A stretch of 64,000 nucleotides of DNA from Conexibacter sp. CPCC 206217 (GTDB lineage: Bacteria > Actinomycetota > Thermoleophilia > Solirubrobacterales > Solirubrobacteraceae), in the NCBI RefSeq assembly GCF_030646165.1, contig NZ_JAUTDO010000005.1:310001-374000 (forward strand), read 5' to 3'. Below, in pieces: positions 33,560 through 40,801 of the stretch. Position 1 is the first letter of the stretch. Every line of letters starts with the position of its first letter. A program made the position numbers and the translations under genes. The notes under the pieces were generated by a model. That model was not told where the DNA came from. It searched no databases and saw only the letters and a program-made list of their open reading frames with translations.

Positions 33560-35283
33560 CCGACGTGATCGTGATCGGGGGCGGGCACAACGGGCTCGTC
33601 TGCGGCTGCTACCTCGCGCGCGCCGGACTCGGCGTGACCGTGCTGGAGCAGTCCGACACCGTCGGCGGCTGCATCGACACGCGCGACCTGCCGGACGGGC
33701 GCGGGCGGCTGGAGCTGGGCGCCTACGAGCACGGCGGGATCCGCGGCAGCGGCGTCGCGGCGGAGCTGGAGCTGGAGAGCCGCCACGGCCTGCGCTTCCA
33801 CCTGCGCGACGAGGTCACGCTCGGCCCCGCCGACGACGGCACCCGGATCGCCTTCCACAACAGCCTCGAGCGGACGGTCGAGGGGCTCGGCCCGGTCGTC
33901 GGCCGCGCCGACGCCGACGCGTACCGCCGCTTCGCCGCCTGGGCGACCGCCGGGATGCGCCTGATCGGCTCGCTCGACGCGGGTCCGCCGCCGTCGACCG
34001 GCCAGCTCGCCGCGCTCGCGCAGGCGTCGCTCGGCGTCGACGCGGCGCCGTTCATCCAGACCCTGCTCGGCTCCGCCTCCAACGTGCTGCGCTCGACCTT
34101 CGCGGACGAGCGGCTGATGGCGCCGATGGCGCACTGGGCCGCGCACTCGCAGCAGTCGCCGCTGGACCCCGGCACCGGCGCCGGCGGCCTCGCGCTCGCG
34201 GCCTTCCACGGCGCCCCCGCCGCCCGCCCGGCCGGCGGCTCGCGCGCGACCGTCGAGGCGCTCGTGCGCTGCCTGCAGGCGGCCGGCGGCCGCGTCGTCG
34301 CGAACGCGCCGGCGTCGTCGGTCGAAGTCGCCGGCGGACGCGCGGTCGCGGTGGTGGCGGGCGGCGAGCGGTACCCGGCTTCGCGCGGCGTGGTGTCGGC
34401 GATCGATGCGCTGCGGTTGTTCGGGGACGGGTGGGCGAGCGGTGCGGCCGGCGCGAGCGGTGTGGCCGGCGCGAGCGGTGCGGCCGGCGCGAGCGGCGCG
34501 GTGGGCGGGCGCGGCGCGCGCGGTCTGGTCGCGCCCGAGCATGTGCCCGCGCGACTCGCGTCGCAGCTGAGACGCGTCCACTCCGGGCGGCGCAACGTCT
34601 CGGAGCTGAAGGTCGACGCGGTGATCGAGGCGCTGCCGGTGGTCGAGCCGGCCGGGTTCGAGCGGGCGTTCATGCTGTCGGCGAACACGATCAGCGACAT
34701 CGAGCGGTCGTTCGCGCGCGTGCAGCTCGGCGAGCTGGCCGAGCGGCCGCCGGTGATGATCGCGTTCCCGTCCGCGCTGGAGTCCGGCTGGGCGCCGGAC
34801 GGGAAGGCCGTCGCGTGGGTCTCGACGTTCGTGCCGTGGCGGAGGGCGGGCGGCGGCTGGGACGAGCCGGCGCTGGAGCACGCCGCCGACCGGGTCTGGG
34901 AGATCGCCGAGCGGGCGCTCGGTGAGAGCATGGCCGTCGTCGAGCGGCGCCTCACCGGCCCGGCCGCCTGGGTCGCTCGCCACACCAACGCCAACGCCAA
35001 CCCCAACCACATCGAGATGTCGATCGACCAGCTGCTCGGGTTCCGCCCGACCCCGTCCCTCTCGGGCTACAAGACGCCGATCGAGGGCCTCTTCCTGACC
35101 GGCGCCGGCACCCATCCCGGCGGCGGCATCACCGGCGTCCCCGGTCGCAACGCCGCGCGCGTCGCCCTGAGCGCGCTCGGCGTCGAGCCGCGCGGCACCC
35201 GCCTCGCCCGCCGCGCCCGCGAACGCGGCGCCCTCGTGCGCGATGCCTGGAAGGCGACACGGGCGTTGCGGAGGGCGTCGTGA
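33556..35283 (+). CDS. FAD-dependent oxidoreductase, phytoene-dehydrogenase-like
   Basis: A 575-residue flavoprotein. The N-terminal dinucleotide fold has VIVIGGGHNGLVCGCYLARA (residues 4-23) and GVTVLEQSDTVGG. An internal substrate domain follows, and the C-terminal FAD contact is GLFLTGAGTHPGGGITGVPG. This layout matches the CrtI/PYROXD2-like group of amine-oxidase-fold proteins. It may desaturate or oxidise an operon intermediate; carotenoid genes are absent around it. An 18-bp tandem repeat adds a Gly/Ala/Ser spacer at residues 296-313. It is linked by 4-base overlaps on both sides. Confidence 0.88.
   Translation: MTDVIVIGGGHNGLVCGCYLARAGLGVTVLEQSDTVGGCIDTRDLPDGRGRLELGAYEHGGIRGSGVAAELELESRHGLRFHLRDEVTLGPADDGTRIAFHNSLERTVEGLGPVVGRADADAYRRFAAWATAGMRLIGSLDAGPPPSTGQLAALAQASLGVDAAPFIQTLLGSASNVLRSTFADERLMAPMAHWAAHSQQSPLDPGTGAGGLALAAFHGAPAARPAGGSRATVEALVRCLQAAGGRVVANAPASSVEVAGGRAVAVVAGGERYPASRGVVSAIDALRLFGDGWASGAAGASGVAGASGAAGASGAVGGRGARGLVAPEHVPARLASQLRRVHSGRRNVSELKVDAVIEALPVVEPAGFERAFMLSANTISDIERSFARVQLGELAERPPVMIAFPSALESGWAPDGKAVAWVSTFVPWRRAGGGWDEPALEHAADRVWEIAERALGESMAVVERRLTGPAAWVARHTNANANPNHIEMSIDQLLGFRPTPSLSGYKTPIEGLFLTGAGTHPGGGITGVPGRNAARVALSALGVEPRGTRLARRARERGALVRDAWKATRALRRAS
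34441..34494 (+). repeat. 18-bp in-frame tandem repeat, three copies
   Basis: The unit GGTGCGGCCGGCGCGAGC occurs at 34441, 34459 (one change) and 34477, with a partial fourth. It encodes GAAGAS-type hexapeptides inside the FAD oxidoreductase, probably a surface loop. Confidence 0.9.
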
Positions 35284-36566
35284 GCGGCGCGGCTCCTGCC
35301 GACCCGCTCGCGCTGCTGACCGCCTACCAGCAGTCGGCCGTCGTCGCCGCGGCCGTGACGAGCGGCGTCGCGGATGCGCTGGCGAGCGTGGAGTGGCGCG
35401 ACGGCGGTGCGGCGGATGGAAGAGCCGGCGCGCCAGCGCGTCAGGTCGCATCGGCGAGCGTCGCGGGCGCCATCGGCGGCTCCGATGCCGCGGGCGCCGC
35501 CGGGCTGAGCGTCGAGCAGGTCGCGCGTGAGGCCGGGACTGATCCGCGGGCGACGCGAATCCTGTTGTCGGCGCTCGTCGCGCTCGGGCTGGCACGGCGC
35601 GCGGACGGGCTCGTCGCCGGTGCGCCGGTCGACGCGGGCACGCTGTTCGCGCTCACGGACGCCGGCGCGGTGCTCGCCAGCGACCATCCGCAGACGCTCG
35701 CCTGGATCGTGCGCAAGGAGTGGTTCTTCTACGGCGTCTGGAACGAGCTGCCCGCCGCGATCGAGGACGGCCGCGGCCGGATCTCGCCTTGGCGCGAGCG
35801 CGTCGAGACCGACCGCGCGACCGCATTCGGCTTCCTCCGGGCCCTCGACGACCTCGCCGCCCGCTTCGGCGGCGAGCTGGCGGAGGCGGCGGCGGGGTTG
35901 CTGCCGGCGACGCGCGGCGACAGGGCGGACGACGTCGGCGCGGCTGGGCCGGCGGCGGCTGGCTCGGCGGCGGCGGGCCCGGCGGCGGCGGGCACGGGCG
36001 ATGCCGGCGAGCACGCTCCGCTCCGCCTGCTCGACGTCGGCGGCGGGGCCGGCTCGCACGCCGCGCTGCTCGCCGGCCTGCGCTCCGACGTGCGGCCCAC
36101 CGTGCTCGACCTGCCGCAGGTCGCGCCGGTGCTGGCCGAGCGACATCCGGGGATTCCGTTCGTGGCGGGCGACCTCGCGGACGAGCGCTTCGGGCGCTCC
36201 GCGGACGAGCGGTGGGACGTGGTGCTGCTCGCCAACATCCTGCACGACCACACGCCGGCCCAGAACGCCCGCTTGGTGCGCGAGGCGGCTCGCCTGCTCG
36301 CGCCCGGCGGGACGCTGCTGCTCTACGAATGGATCCCCGACGCCGGCACGACCGCGCCCGACCTGCCGCTGTTCGCGGTGATGATGATGGTCGAGAACGA
36401 CGGCGGCGACGCCTACTCCGAGGCCGAACATCGCACCTGGCTGGAGGCCGCCGGGCTCGGCGAGGTCGAACTGCGACGCGGCCACGGACCGATCGCGGTC
36501 GTGGCGGCGCGCAAGCCTGCCGGGCGGACCGAGGAGCGAAGGTCTACCGCGGTAGAGCAGCAGTGA
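35280..36566 (+). CDS. SAM-dependent O-methyltransferase (Methyltransf_2 type)
   Basis: A 428-residue protein, GTG start at 35280 overlapping the previous stop. The N-terminal winged-helix dimerisation domain (residues 8-115) contains LSVEQVAREAGTDPRATRIL. The SAM domain starts at about 250 with LLDVGGGAGSHAALL, continues with VLDLPQVAP and FVAGDL, and has the catalytic-His region VLLANILHDHTPAQN. This is the layout of antibiotic and plant-type O-methyltransferases. Two Ala/Gly-rich insertions, one made of 15-bp repeats, enlarge it beyond the usual 340 residues. As last gene of the operon it is unexpected in plain catabolism. Confidence 0.88.
   Translation: MSGAAPADPLALLTAYQQSAVVAAAVTSGVADALASVEWRDGGAADGRAGAPARQVASASVAGAIGGSDAAGAAGLSVEQVAREAGTDPRATRILLSALVALGLARRADGLVAGAPVDAGTLFALTDAGAVLASDHPQTLAWIVRKEWFFYGVWNELPAAIEDGRGRISPWRERVETDRATAFGFLRALDDLAARFGGELAEAAAGLLPATRGDRADDVGAAGPAAAGSAAAGPAAAGTGDAGEHAPLRLLDVGGGAGSHAALLAGLRSDVRPTVLDLPQVAPVLAERHPGIPFVAGDLADERFGRSADERWDVVLLANILHDHTPAQNARLVREAARLLAPGGTLLLYEWIPDAGTTAPDLPLFAVMMMVENDGGDAYSEAEHRTWLEAAGLGEVELRRGHGPIAVVAARKPAGRTEERRSTAVEQQ
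35943..35987 (+). repeat. 15-bp in-frame repeat, three imperfect copies
   Basis: Units starting at 35943, 35958 and 35973 encode AGPAA, AGSAA and AGPAA. They lie in the linker before the SAM-binding domain of the O-methyltransferase. Confidence 0.75.
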
Positions 36567-36579
36567 ACCTTCGGTCCTC
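36531..36579. terminator. Terminator at end of nine-gene operon
   Basis: GAGGAGCGAAGGT (36531-36543) pairs with ACCTTCGGTCCTC (36567-36579) with one mismatch. The loop starts with the perfect palindrome TCTACCGCGGTAGA (36543-36556). It spans the methyltransferase stop and faces the convergent SDR gene. Confidence 0.65.
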
Positions 36580-36608
36580 CGCGGCGCGGGCGCGACCCGG
36601 GGCGCTCG

Positions 36609-37538
36609 TCAGGCCGCTGCCGGCGCCGGCAGCTTGAACGTCACGCCGGTCAGCTGCTCGGAGACGCTCCACAGTCTGCGTGCGACCGCGGTGTCGTGGG
36701 CCGTCGCCTTCGCCTGCACGACGCGCGGATGGCCGCGCTGCTCGCCGATGCCGCTGGGGCCGGCGAACGTGCCGCCCGGGACGTCGGCGACGGCGGCGAA
36801 GAGCGTCGGCTCGGCGCCCATCTCGGGGCTCTGGGCGAGCACGCGGTTGGCGACGCTCGTGACGGCGCGCTCGGCGGCGCCCGCCACCGCGCTCTGCAGG
36901 TTCGTCGCCGCGTAGCCGGGGTGGGAGGCGGTCGCGCGGATCTTCGAGTCGGCCGCGCGCAGACGGCGGTCCAGTTCGAACGTGAACAGCAGGTTCGCCA
37001 GCTTCGTCTGGCCGTAGGAGCGCCAGCGGCGGTACTTGCGCTCCGACTGGAGGTCGTCGAAGTCGATCGTCCCGAATCTGTGACCGGTGCTGGAGACCGT
37101 CACGACGCGGCCGGCGGTCGGCTCGACGAGGTCGAGCAGCAGCCCGGTGAGCGCGAAGTGGCCGAGGTGGTTGGTCGCGAACTGCAGCTCGTTCGGGCCG
37201 GCCGCGAGGCGCTTCGGCGGCGCCATCACGCCCGCGTTGTTGATCAGCAGGTCGACGCGATCGTGATCGGCGCGGAAGCGTTCGGCGAACGCGCGCACGG
37301 AGTCGAAGTCCGACAGGTCCAGCGCCGACTGCTCGACGGTGACGCCCGGCGCCGCGGCCTGGATCTCGCGCACCGCCGCGGCTCCCTTCTGCGCGTTGCG
37401 CACGGCGATCACCACGTCGGCGCCGTGGAGCGCGAGCTGCTTCGCGGTGACGAGGCCGATACCGCTGTTGGCCCCCGTCACGATCGCGAGCCGTCCGTGC
37501 TGGTCGGGGATCTGGTCGGTTGTCCAATCGCTGCTCAT
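36609..37538 (-). CDS. SDR-family oxidoreductase (retinol-dehydrogenase-like)
   Basis: A 309-residue classical short-chain dehydrogenase. The cofactor loop is TGANSGIGLVTAK (about residues 21-33), followed by NNAGVMAPPK (about 100), the catalytic Ser in VVTVSSTGH and YGQTKLANLLF (Tyr/Lys). The sequence resembles actinobacterial 'oxidoreductase' and retinol dehydrogenase homologues acting on alcohols or ketones; the substrate is unknown. It is divergent from a TetR gene with a palindromic operator between them, so expression is probably repressed by that regulator. Confidence 0.92.
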   Translation of the reverse strand: MSSDWTTDQIPDQHGRLAIVTGANSGIGLVTAKQLALHGADVVIAVRNAQKGAAAVREIQAAAPGVTVEQSALDLSDFDSVRAFAERFRADHDRVDLLINNAGVMAPPKRLAAGPNELQFATNHLGHFALTGLLLDLVEPTAGRVVTVSSTGHRFGTIDFDDLQSERKYRRWRSYGQTKLANLLFTFELDRRLRAADSKIRATASHPGYAATNLQSAVAGAAERAVTSVANRVLAQSPEMGAEPTLFAAVADVPGGTFAGPSGIGEQRGHPRVVQAKATAHDTAVARRLWSVSEQLTGVTFKLPAPAAA

Positions 37539-37576
37539 GTCGCCGGCTCCGTGTGCTCGATGTAATGACCTCTCAC

Positions 37577-37601
37577 AATGTATGTGACGCTCGCTTACAT
37601 T
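37577..37601. promoter_or_regulatory. TetR-type operator in divergent promoter
   Basis: AATGTATG (37577-37584) and CTTACATT (37594-37601) form an inverted repeat with one mismatch around a 9-base spacer. It is AT-rich for this genome and lies between the divergent SDR and TetR genes, a classic position for autoregulation. Confidence 0.7.
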
Positions 37602-37614
37602 GCAAGTGGACGGT

Positions 37615-38265
37615 ATGGTTCGATCCGCGATGGCGACAAAGACGAGAGCCCGTCCCTACCACCACGGCGACCTGCGCGAGGCGCTCGTCGAGGCGACCTT
37701 CGAGCTGGTGCAGGAGAAGGGCGTGCACGCGTTCTCGGTCGCCGAGGCCGCGCGCCGCACCGGCGTCAGCGCCGGCGCGCCCTATCGTCACTTCGCCGAC
37801 CGCGGCGAGCTGCTGGCGGAGGCCGCGACGCGCGCCGCAGAGGAGCTGCGCGCCCGCTTCGCCGCTGCGCTCGACACGCCTGGCAACGTCGCCGGCAGAC
37901 TCGCCGCCGCCGCGGTCGCGTATGTGCGCTTCGCGGCCGAGCGCAGAGCGATGTTCGAGGTGCTGTTCGGAGCAGGGCTCGAAAAGGCGCGCTACCCGCG
38001 CCTGGAGGAGGCGACGTACGGCCTGCTGGCTGACCTCGTCGAGGCTGCGCTGCCGCTCGCGCCCGGCAGAGATCCGCAGGCCGCGGCCTCGCTCGTGCTC
38101 GCGATGGGCGGTCTCGCGCAAGGCCATGCCACGCTGCTGCTCGACCACGCCTTCGGGACCGATGCGCAGAGCGTCTCGGCGGTCGAAGAAGCGGAGCTGC
38201 GCGTCGCGGCGGCGACCCGCGCGCTCGTGCGGGGGCGCAGCGTGCTGTTCAGCGAGCTGGGCTGA
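37615..38265 (+). CDS. TetR/AcrR-family transcriptional regulator
   Basis: About 216 residues from ATG 37615; ATG 37630 is an alternative and gives the usual family N-terminus. The DNA-binding helix-turn-helix is at residues 17-62: HHGDLREALVEATFELVQEK, FSVAEAARRTGVSAGAPYRHF. The C-terminal ligand domain is of the WHG type (RFAAERRAMFEVLFGAGL). It is very likely the repressor of the divergent SDR gene and of itself through the palindrome at 37577. The effector is unknown, presumably a substrate of the SDR enzyme. It is convergent with exonuclease III, 3 bases apart. Confidence 0.92.
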   Translation: MVRSAMATKTRARPYHHGDLREALVEATFELVQEKGVHAFSVAEAARRTGVSAGAPYRHFADRGELLAEAATRAAEELRARFAAALDTPGNVAGRLAAAAVAYVRFAAERRAMFEVLFGAGLEKARYPRLEEATYGLLADLVEAALPLAPGRDPQAAASLVLAMGGLAQGHATLLLDHAFGTDAQSVSAVEEAELRVAAATRALVRGRSVLFSELG

Positions 38266-38268
38266 GCG

Positions 38269-39042
38269 CTACGTCCACTCCGCCACGAGCGGCACGTGGT
38301 CGGAGGGTCTGGAGCCCTTGCGGTAGTCGCGCTCGATCCCGACGCGCGTCAGCCGCTCGGCGATCTCCGGGCTCACCAGCGTGAGGTCGATCCGCAGGCC
38401 GAAGCCGCGGTGGAAGTGACCCTGGCGGTAGTCCCACCAGGTGTAGCCGACGTCGTCAGGGTGCAGCTGCCGGTAGGCGTCGACGAGGCCCTCCGCCTGC
38501 ACGGCCAGCAGCGCCGTGCGCTCGGGTTCGCTCGTGTGCGTCGAGGTGACGAACGCGGCGGGGTCGTAGACGTCGATGTCGGCCGGCGCGACGTTCATGT
38601 CGCCGGCGACGACGAGCGGGCCGCCGGCGGTGCGCAGTCTGCGCACGCGCAGCGCCATCGCGGCGAAGAAGTCGAGCTTCTGGGCGTACCAGACGCTCGC
38701 CAGCTCGCGGCCGTTGGGGACGTAGGTGCTGACGACGCGCAGGTCGCCGACGGTCGCCTCGACCCAGCGCGCCTCGTCCTGCACCGCCTCGCCGGGCAGG
38801 CCGCTGCTGACGTCCGCGACGCCCAGCTCCTCCTTCGCGAGCACCGCGACGCCGGCCCAGCGCCCGCCGCTGTGATCGGCCGCGACGTAGCCGGCCTGCG
38901 CCAGTTCCGCGTGCGGAAAGGCGGTGGGATCGGTCTTCGTCTCCTGCAGGCACAGGACGTCGGGTCTGTGCTCGGCGAGGAACTCGAGCACGCGCGGCAG
39001 GCGCACTCTGAGCGAGTTGACGTTCCAGGTGACGAGGCGCAC
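38269..39042 (-). CDS. xth: Exodeoxyribonuclease III (AP endonuclease)
   Basis: A 257-residue member of the ExoIII/EEP family, GTG start. Catalytic motifs are all present: TWNVNSLRVRL at the start, LCLQETKTD (metal Glu), STYVPNG, VVAGDMNVAPADIDVYDP (Asp, Asn) and the terminal RPSDHVPLVAEW (Asp-His). It nicks DNA at abasic sites and removes 3' blocks in base excision repair. Length fits. The GNAT gene begins 10 bases upstream on the same strand, so it may be part of an operon from 40635 to 38269. Confidence 0.96.
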   Translation of the reverse strand: MRLVTWNVNSLRVRLPRVLEFLAEHRPDVLCLQETKTDPTAFPHAELAQAGYVAADHSGGRWAGVAVLAKEELGVADVSSGLPGEAVQDEARWVEATVGDLRVVSTYVPNGRELASVWYAQKLDFFAAMALRVRRLRTAGGPLVVAGDMNVAPADIDVYDPAAFVTSTHTSEPERTALLAVQAEGLVDAYRQLHPDDVGYTWWDYRQGHFHRGFGLRIDLTLVSPEIAERLTRVGIERDYRKGSRPSDHVPLVAEWT

Positions 39043-39052
39043 GCGCGGGAGG

Positions 39053-39649
39053 CTAGCGAGCCGCTCCCCGGTCGGTGGCGCTCGCGAGCGGATTGTCGAG
39101 CGCGTAGATCCGCATCGGGCGGCCGTAGTTGCACAGGCCCTCCTTCTCGAGCCGCATCCCGAGCTTGTCCATCACGCGCATCGAGCCGGCGTTGCCCGGT
39201 CGCACGAACGCGACGAGCCGCGCCAGTCGCAGCTGTGCGAAGGCGTGGTCGCGCACGGCGCGCGCGCCCTCGGTCGCGTAGCCGCGCCCCCAGCGGTCGC
39301 GCGCGAGCCGCCAGCCGATCTCGACGTCGCCCGCCCGCACCCCGGGCTGCCCCGCGCGCATCACGCCGACGAAGCCGACGACCGTGCCGTCCCCGCCCGG
39401 CGTGCCGTCGCCGCCCCCGCGCTCCACGATCGCCCGCAACCCGTAGCCATGCTGCGTCCAGTGCTCGACGAAGCGCGTCAGTTGCGCGCTGCTCTGCTCG
39501 CGCGTCAGCGTTTCGCCCATGCCGATGTAGCGCATCACCTCGGCGTCGGCGCAGAGCGCGGCGTAGGCGTCGCGGTCGCCGGCGTCGTCGTGGAACGGGC
39601 GCAGCAGCAGGCGCTCCGTCAGCAGGGGAGCTGTCGCAGCGTCGGCCAT
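39053..39649 (-). CDS. GNAT-family N-acetyltransferase
   Basis: A 198-residue protein from ATG 39649, whose A is shared with the upstream stop (TGATG). It matches the RimJ/RimL-like Acetyltransf_3 group: LLTERLLLRPFHDDAGD, EIGWRLARDRWGRGYATEGA (the acetyl-CoA pyrophosphate loop R/Q-x-x-G-x-G/A) and GNAGSMRVMDKLGMRLE. A Gly-rich loop (GGGDGTPGGDG) sits in the middle. It acetylates an amine, on a protein or small molecule; the target is unknown. It is translated together with the queuosine salvage gene. Confidence 0.88.
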   Translation of the reverse strand: MADAATAPLLTERLLLRPFHDDAGDRDAYAALCADAEVMRYIGMGETLTREQSSAQLTRFVEHWTQHGYGLRAIVERGGGDGTPGGDGTVVGFVGVMRAGQPGVRAGDVEIGWRLARDRWGRGYATEGARAVRDHAFAQLRLARLVAFVRPGNAGSMRVMDKLGMRLEKEGLCNYGRPMRIYALDNPLASATDRGAAR

Positions 39650-40635
39650 CAGTAAGCCGTGCTGCGGGCGCGCGGGCGCGGGACCGCCTTGTAGCGCGCG
39701 CCGCCGCCTCTGGTCCACAGCGTCTGGTCGACGAGCGCGGGCGTCAGGTCCGCACGCGCGGCGGCGATCAGCTCGGCGACGTGGATCGCGCCGGCGCGCA
39801 TCTCGACCTCCTCGGGGCTGTCGTGCTCGATCAGCTCGCCCGCCTCGATCCGCGCGACCAGCGCCGGCTCGAAGCGGAGGATCCCGTCGAGTCGCAGCAC
39901 GTGCGGGATCAGGTTGTCGGCGAACAGCGTCAGCCGCTCGAGGTCGCCGAACGCCGCCGCGCCGACGAGCGCGAGGTCGGACGCGGCGACCTGCGCACGC
40001 TTGAAGAGCGGGATCGTGCGGCCGCCGTAGGGCGACACGTCGCGAAAGCAATTCCACGTCGCCAGCTCCTCCACGAGCGCGACGGCGCTTGCGCCGCTCG
40101 CCTCGACCGGGCCGAGGAAGCGGCCGTCGTGATCGCTCGTGATCCGCGCGCCGAGGTCGTTCAGCGAGCGGGCGAACAGCGCCATCAGCTCGTGCTGCGG
40201 ATCCTGCCCCAGGACGCCGGCGATCTCGGCCGTGCTCAGCTCGCTCAGCTCCGCGGCGCTCCAGGCGCCGTGCGCGCGGAAGCGGTCGCGCAGCCCGAGC
40301 GCGACCGTGAAATAGCCCGAGCGGCCCGCGCGCTTGCGGATCGTCGGGAACCAGCCGGAGCCGAAGTTGATCGCGTCGAGCGTGAGGAAGAACGCCGCGC
40401 GCAGCTCGGCCGGGCCGTCGACGACGTGCGCGTCGGCGTCGATCCCCGGCAGCTCGCCGCGCGATGCGAACGCCGCGGCGTACGCGTCGATCGCGTCACG
40501 GTCGACGACCACATGCGTCGCCTGCGCGGCGACCCAGGCGGCGCCGTCGCGGATGTCGTCGACCAGGGGCACGGCCCGCGGGATCCTAGCGGCGAGTCGG
40601 GCAACGGTCACCGCGCCGAACGCGGCGACCGTCAC
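39649..40635 (-). CDS. Queuosine salvage protein (DUF2419 family)
   Basis: About 328 residues from GTG 40635; the frame runs to 40710, but that part overlaps the direct repeats of the next promoter. It shows the DUF2419/Q_salvage (Qng1) family features: FFLTLDAINFGSGWFPTI, a helical middle, FLGPVEAS, PLFKRAQVAASDL and LERLTLFADNLIPHVLRLDG. In eukaryotes this glycosylase releases queuine from queuosine 5'-phosphate so that it can be put into tRNA; bacterial members are thought to salvage queuosine. No tgt gene is in the window to confirm the pathway. It is divergent from the phytase-like gene. Confidence 0.85.
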   Translation of the reverse strand: MTVAAFGAVTVARLAARIPRAVPLVDDIRDGAAWVAAQATHVVVDRDAIDAYAAAFASRGELPGIDADAHVVDGPAELRAAFFLTLDAINFGSGWFPTIRKRAGRSGYFTVALGLRDRFRAHGAWSAAELSELSTAEIAGVLGQDPQHELMALFARSLNDLGARITSDHDGRFLGPVEASGASAVALVEELATWNCFRDVSPYGGRTIPLFKRAQVAASDLALVGAAAFGDLERLTLFADNLIPHVLRLDGILRFEPALVARIEAGELIEHDSPEEVEMRAGAIHVAELIAAARADLTPALVDQTLWTRGGGARYKAVPRPRARSTAY

Positions 40636-40672
40636 CTGATCCACGGCTGGCTCGCGCAGTTGCAAACGCACT

Positions 40673-40715
40673 CTCACACGATCGTCACGCGATCGCCACG
40701 AGATCGCCACGGCGG
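40673..40715 (+). promoter_or_regulatory. Putative PHO box upstream of phytase-like gene
   Basis: Four [C/G][T/C]CAC units start at 40673, 40684, 40695 and 40706, exactly 11 bases apart, with ACGATC/GCGATC/GAGATC between them. The 11-bp-period TCAC pattern resembles actinobacterial PhoP (PHO box) sites. TACATC at 40730-40735 is a possible -10. Confidence 0.6.
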
Positions 40716-40801
40716 TGCACCGGGATCGCTACATCGCGCGGGCCGCGGCGCAGTTGGATCTGAAGGCGTCCCGTCCCTCACGTTCAAAGGACGATCCCTC
40801 G

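Noticed and set aside
40636..40710. N-terminal extension of the queuosine salvage protein
   Set aside because: The extra 25 residues come from the 11-bp repeat array that fits a regulatory site for the divergent gene; GTG 40635 leaves a normal N-terminus.
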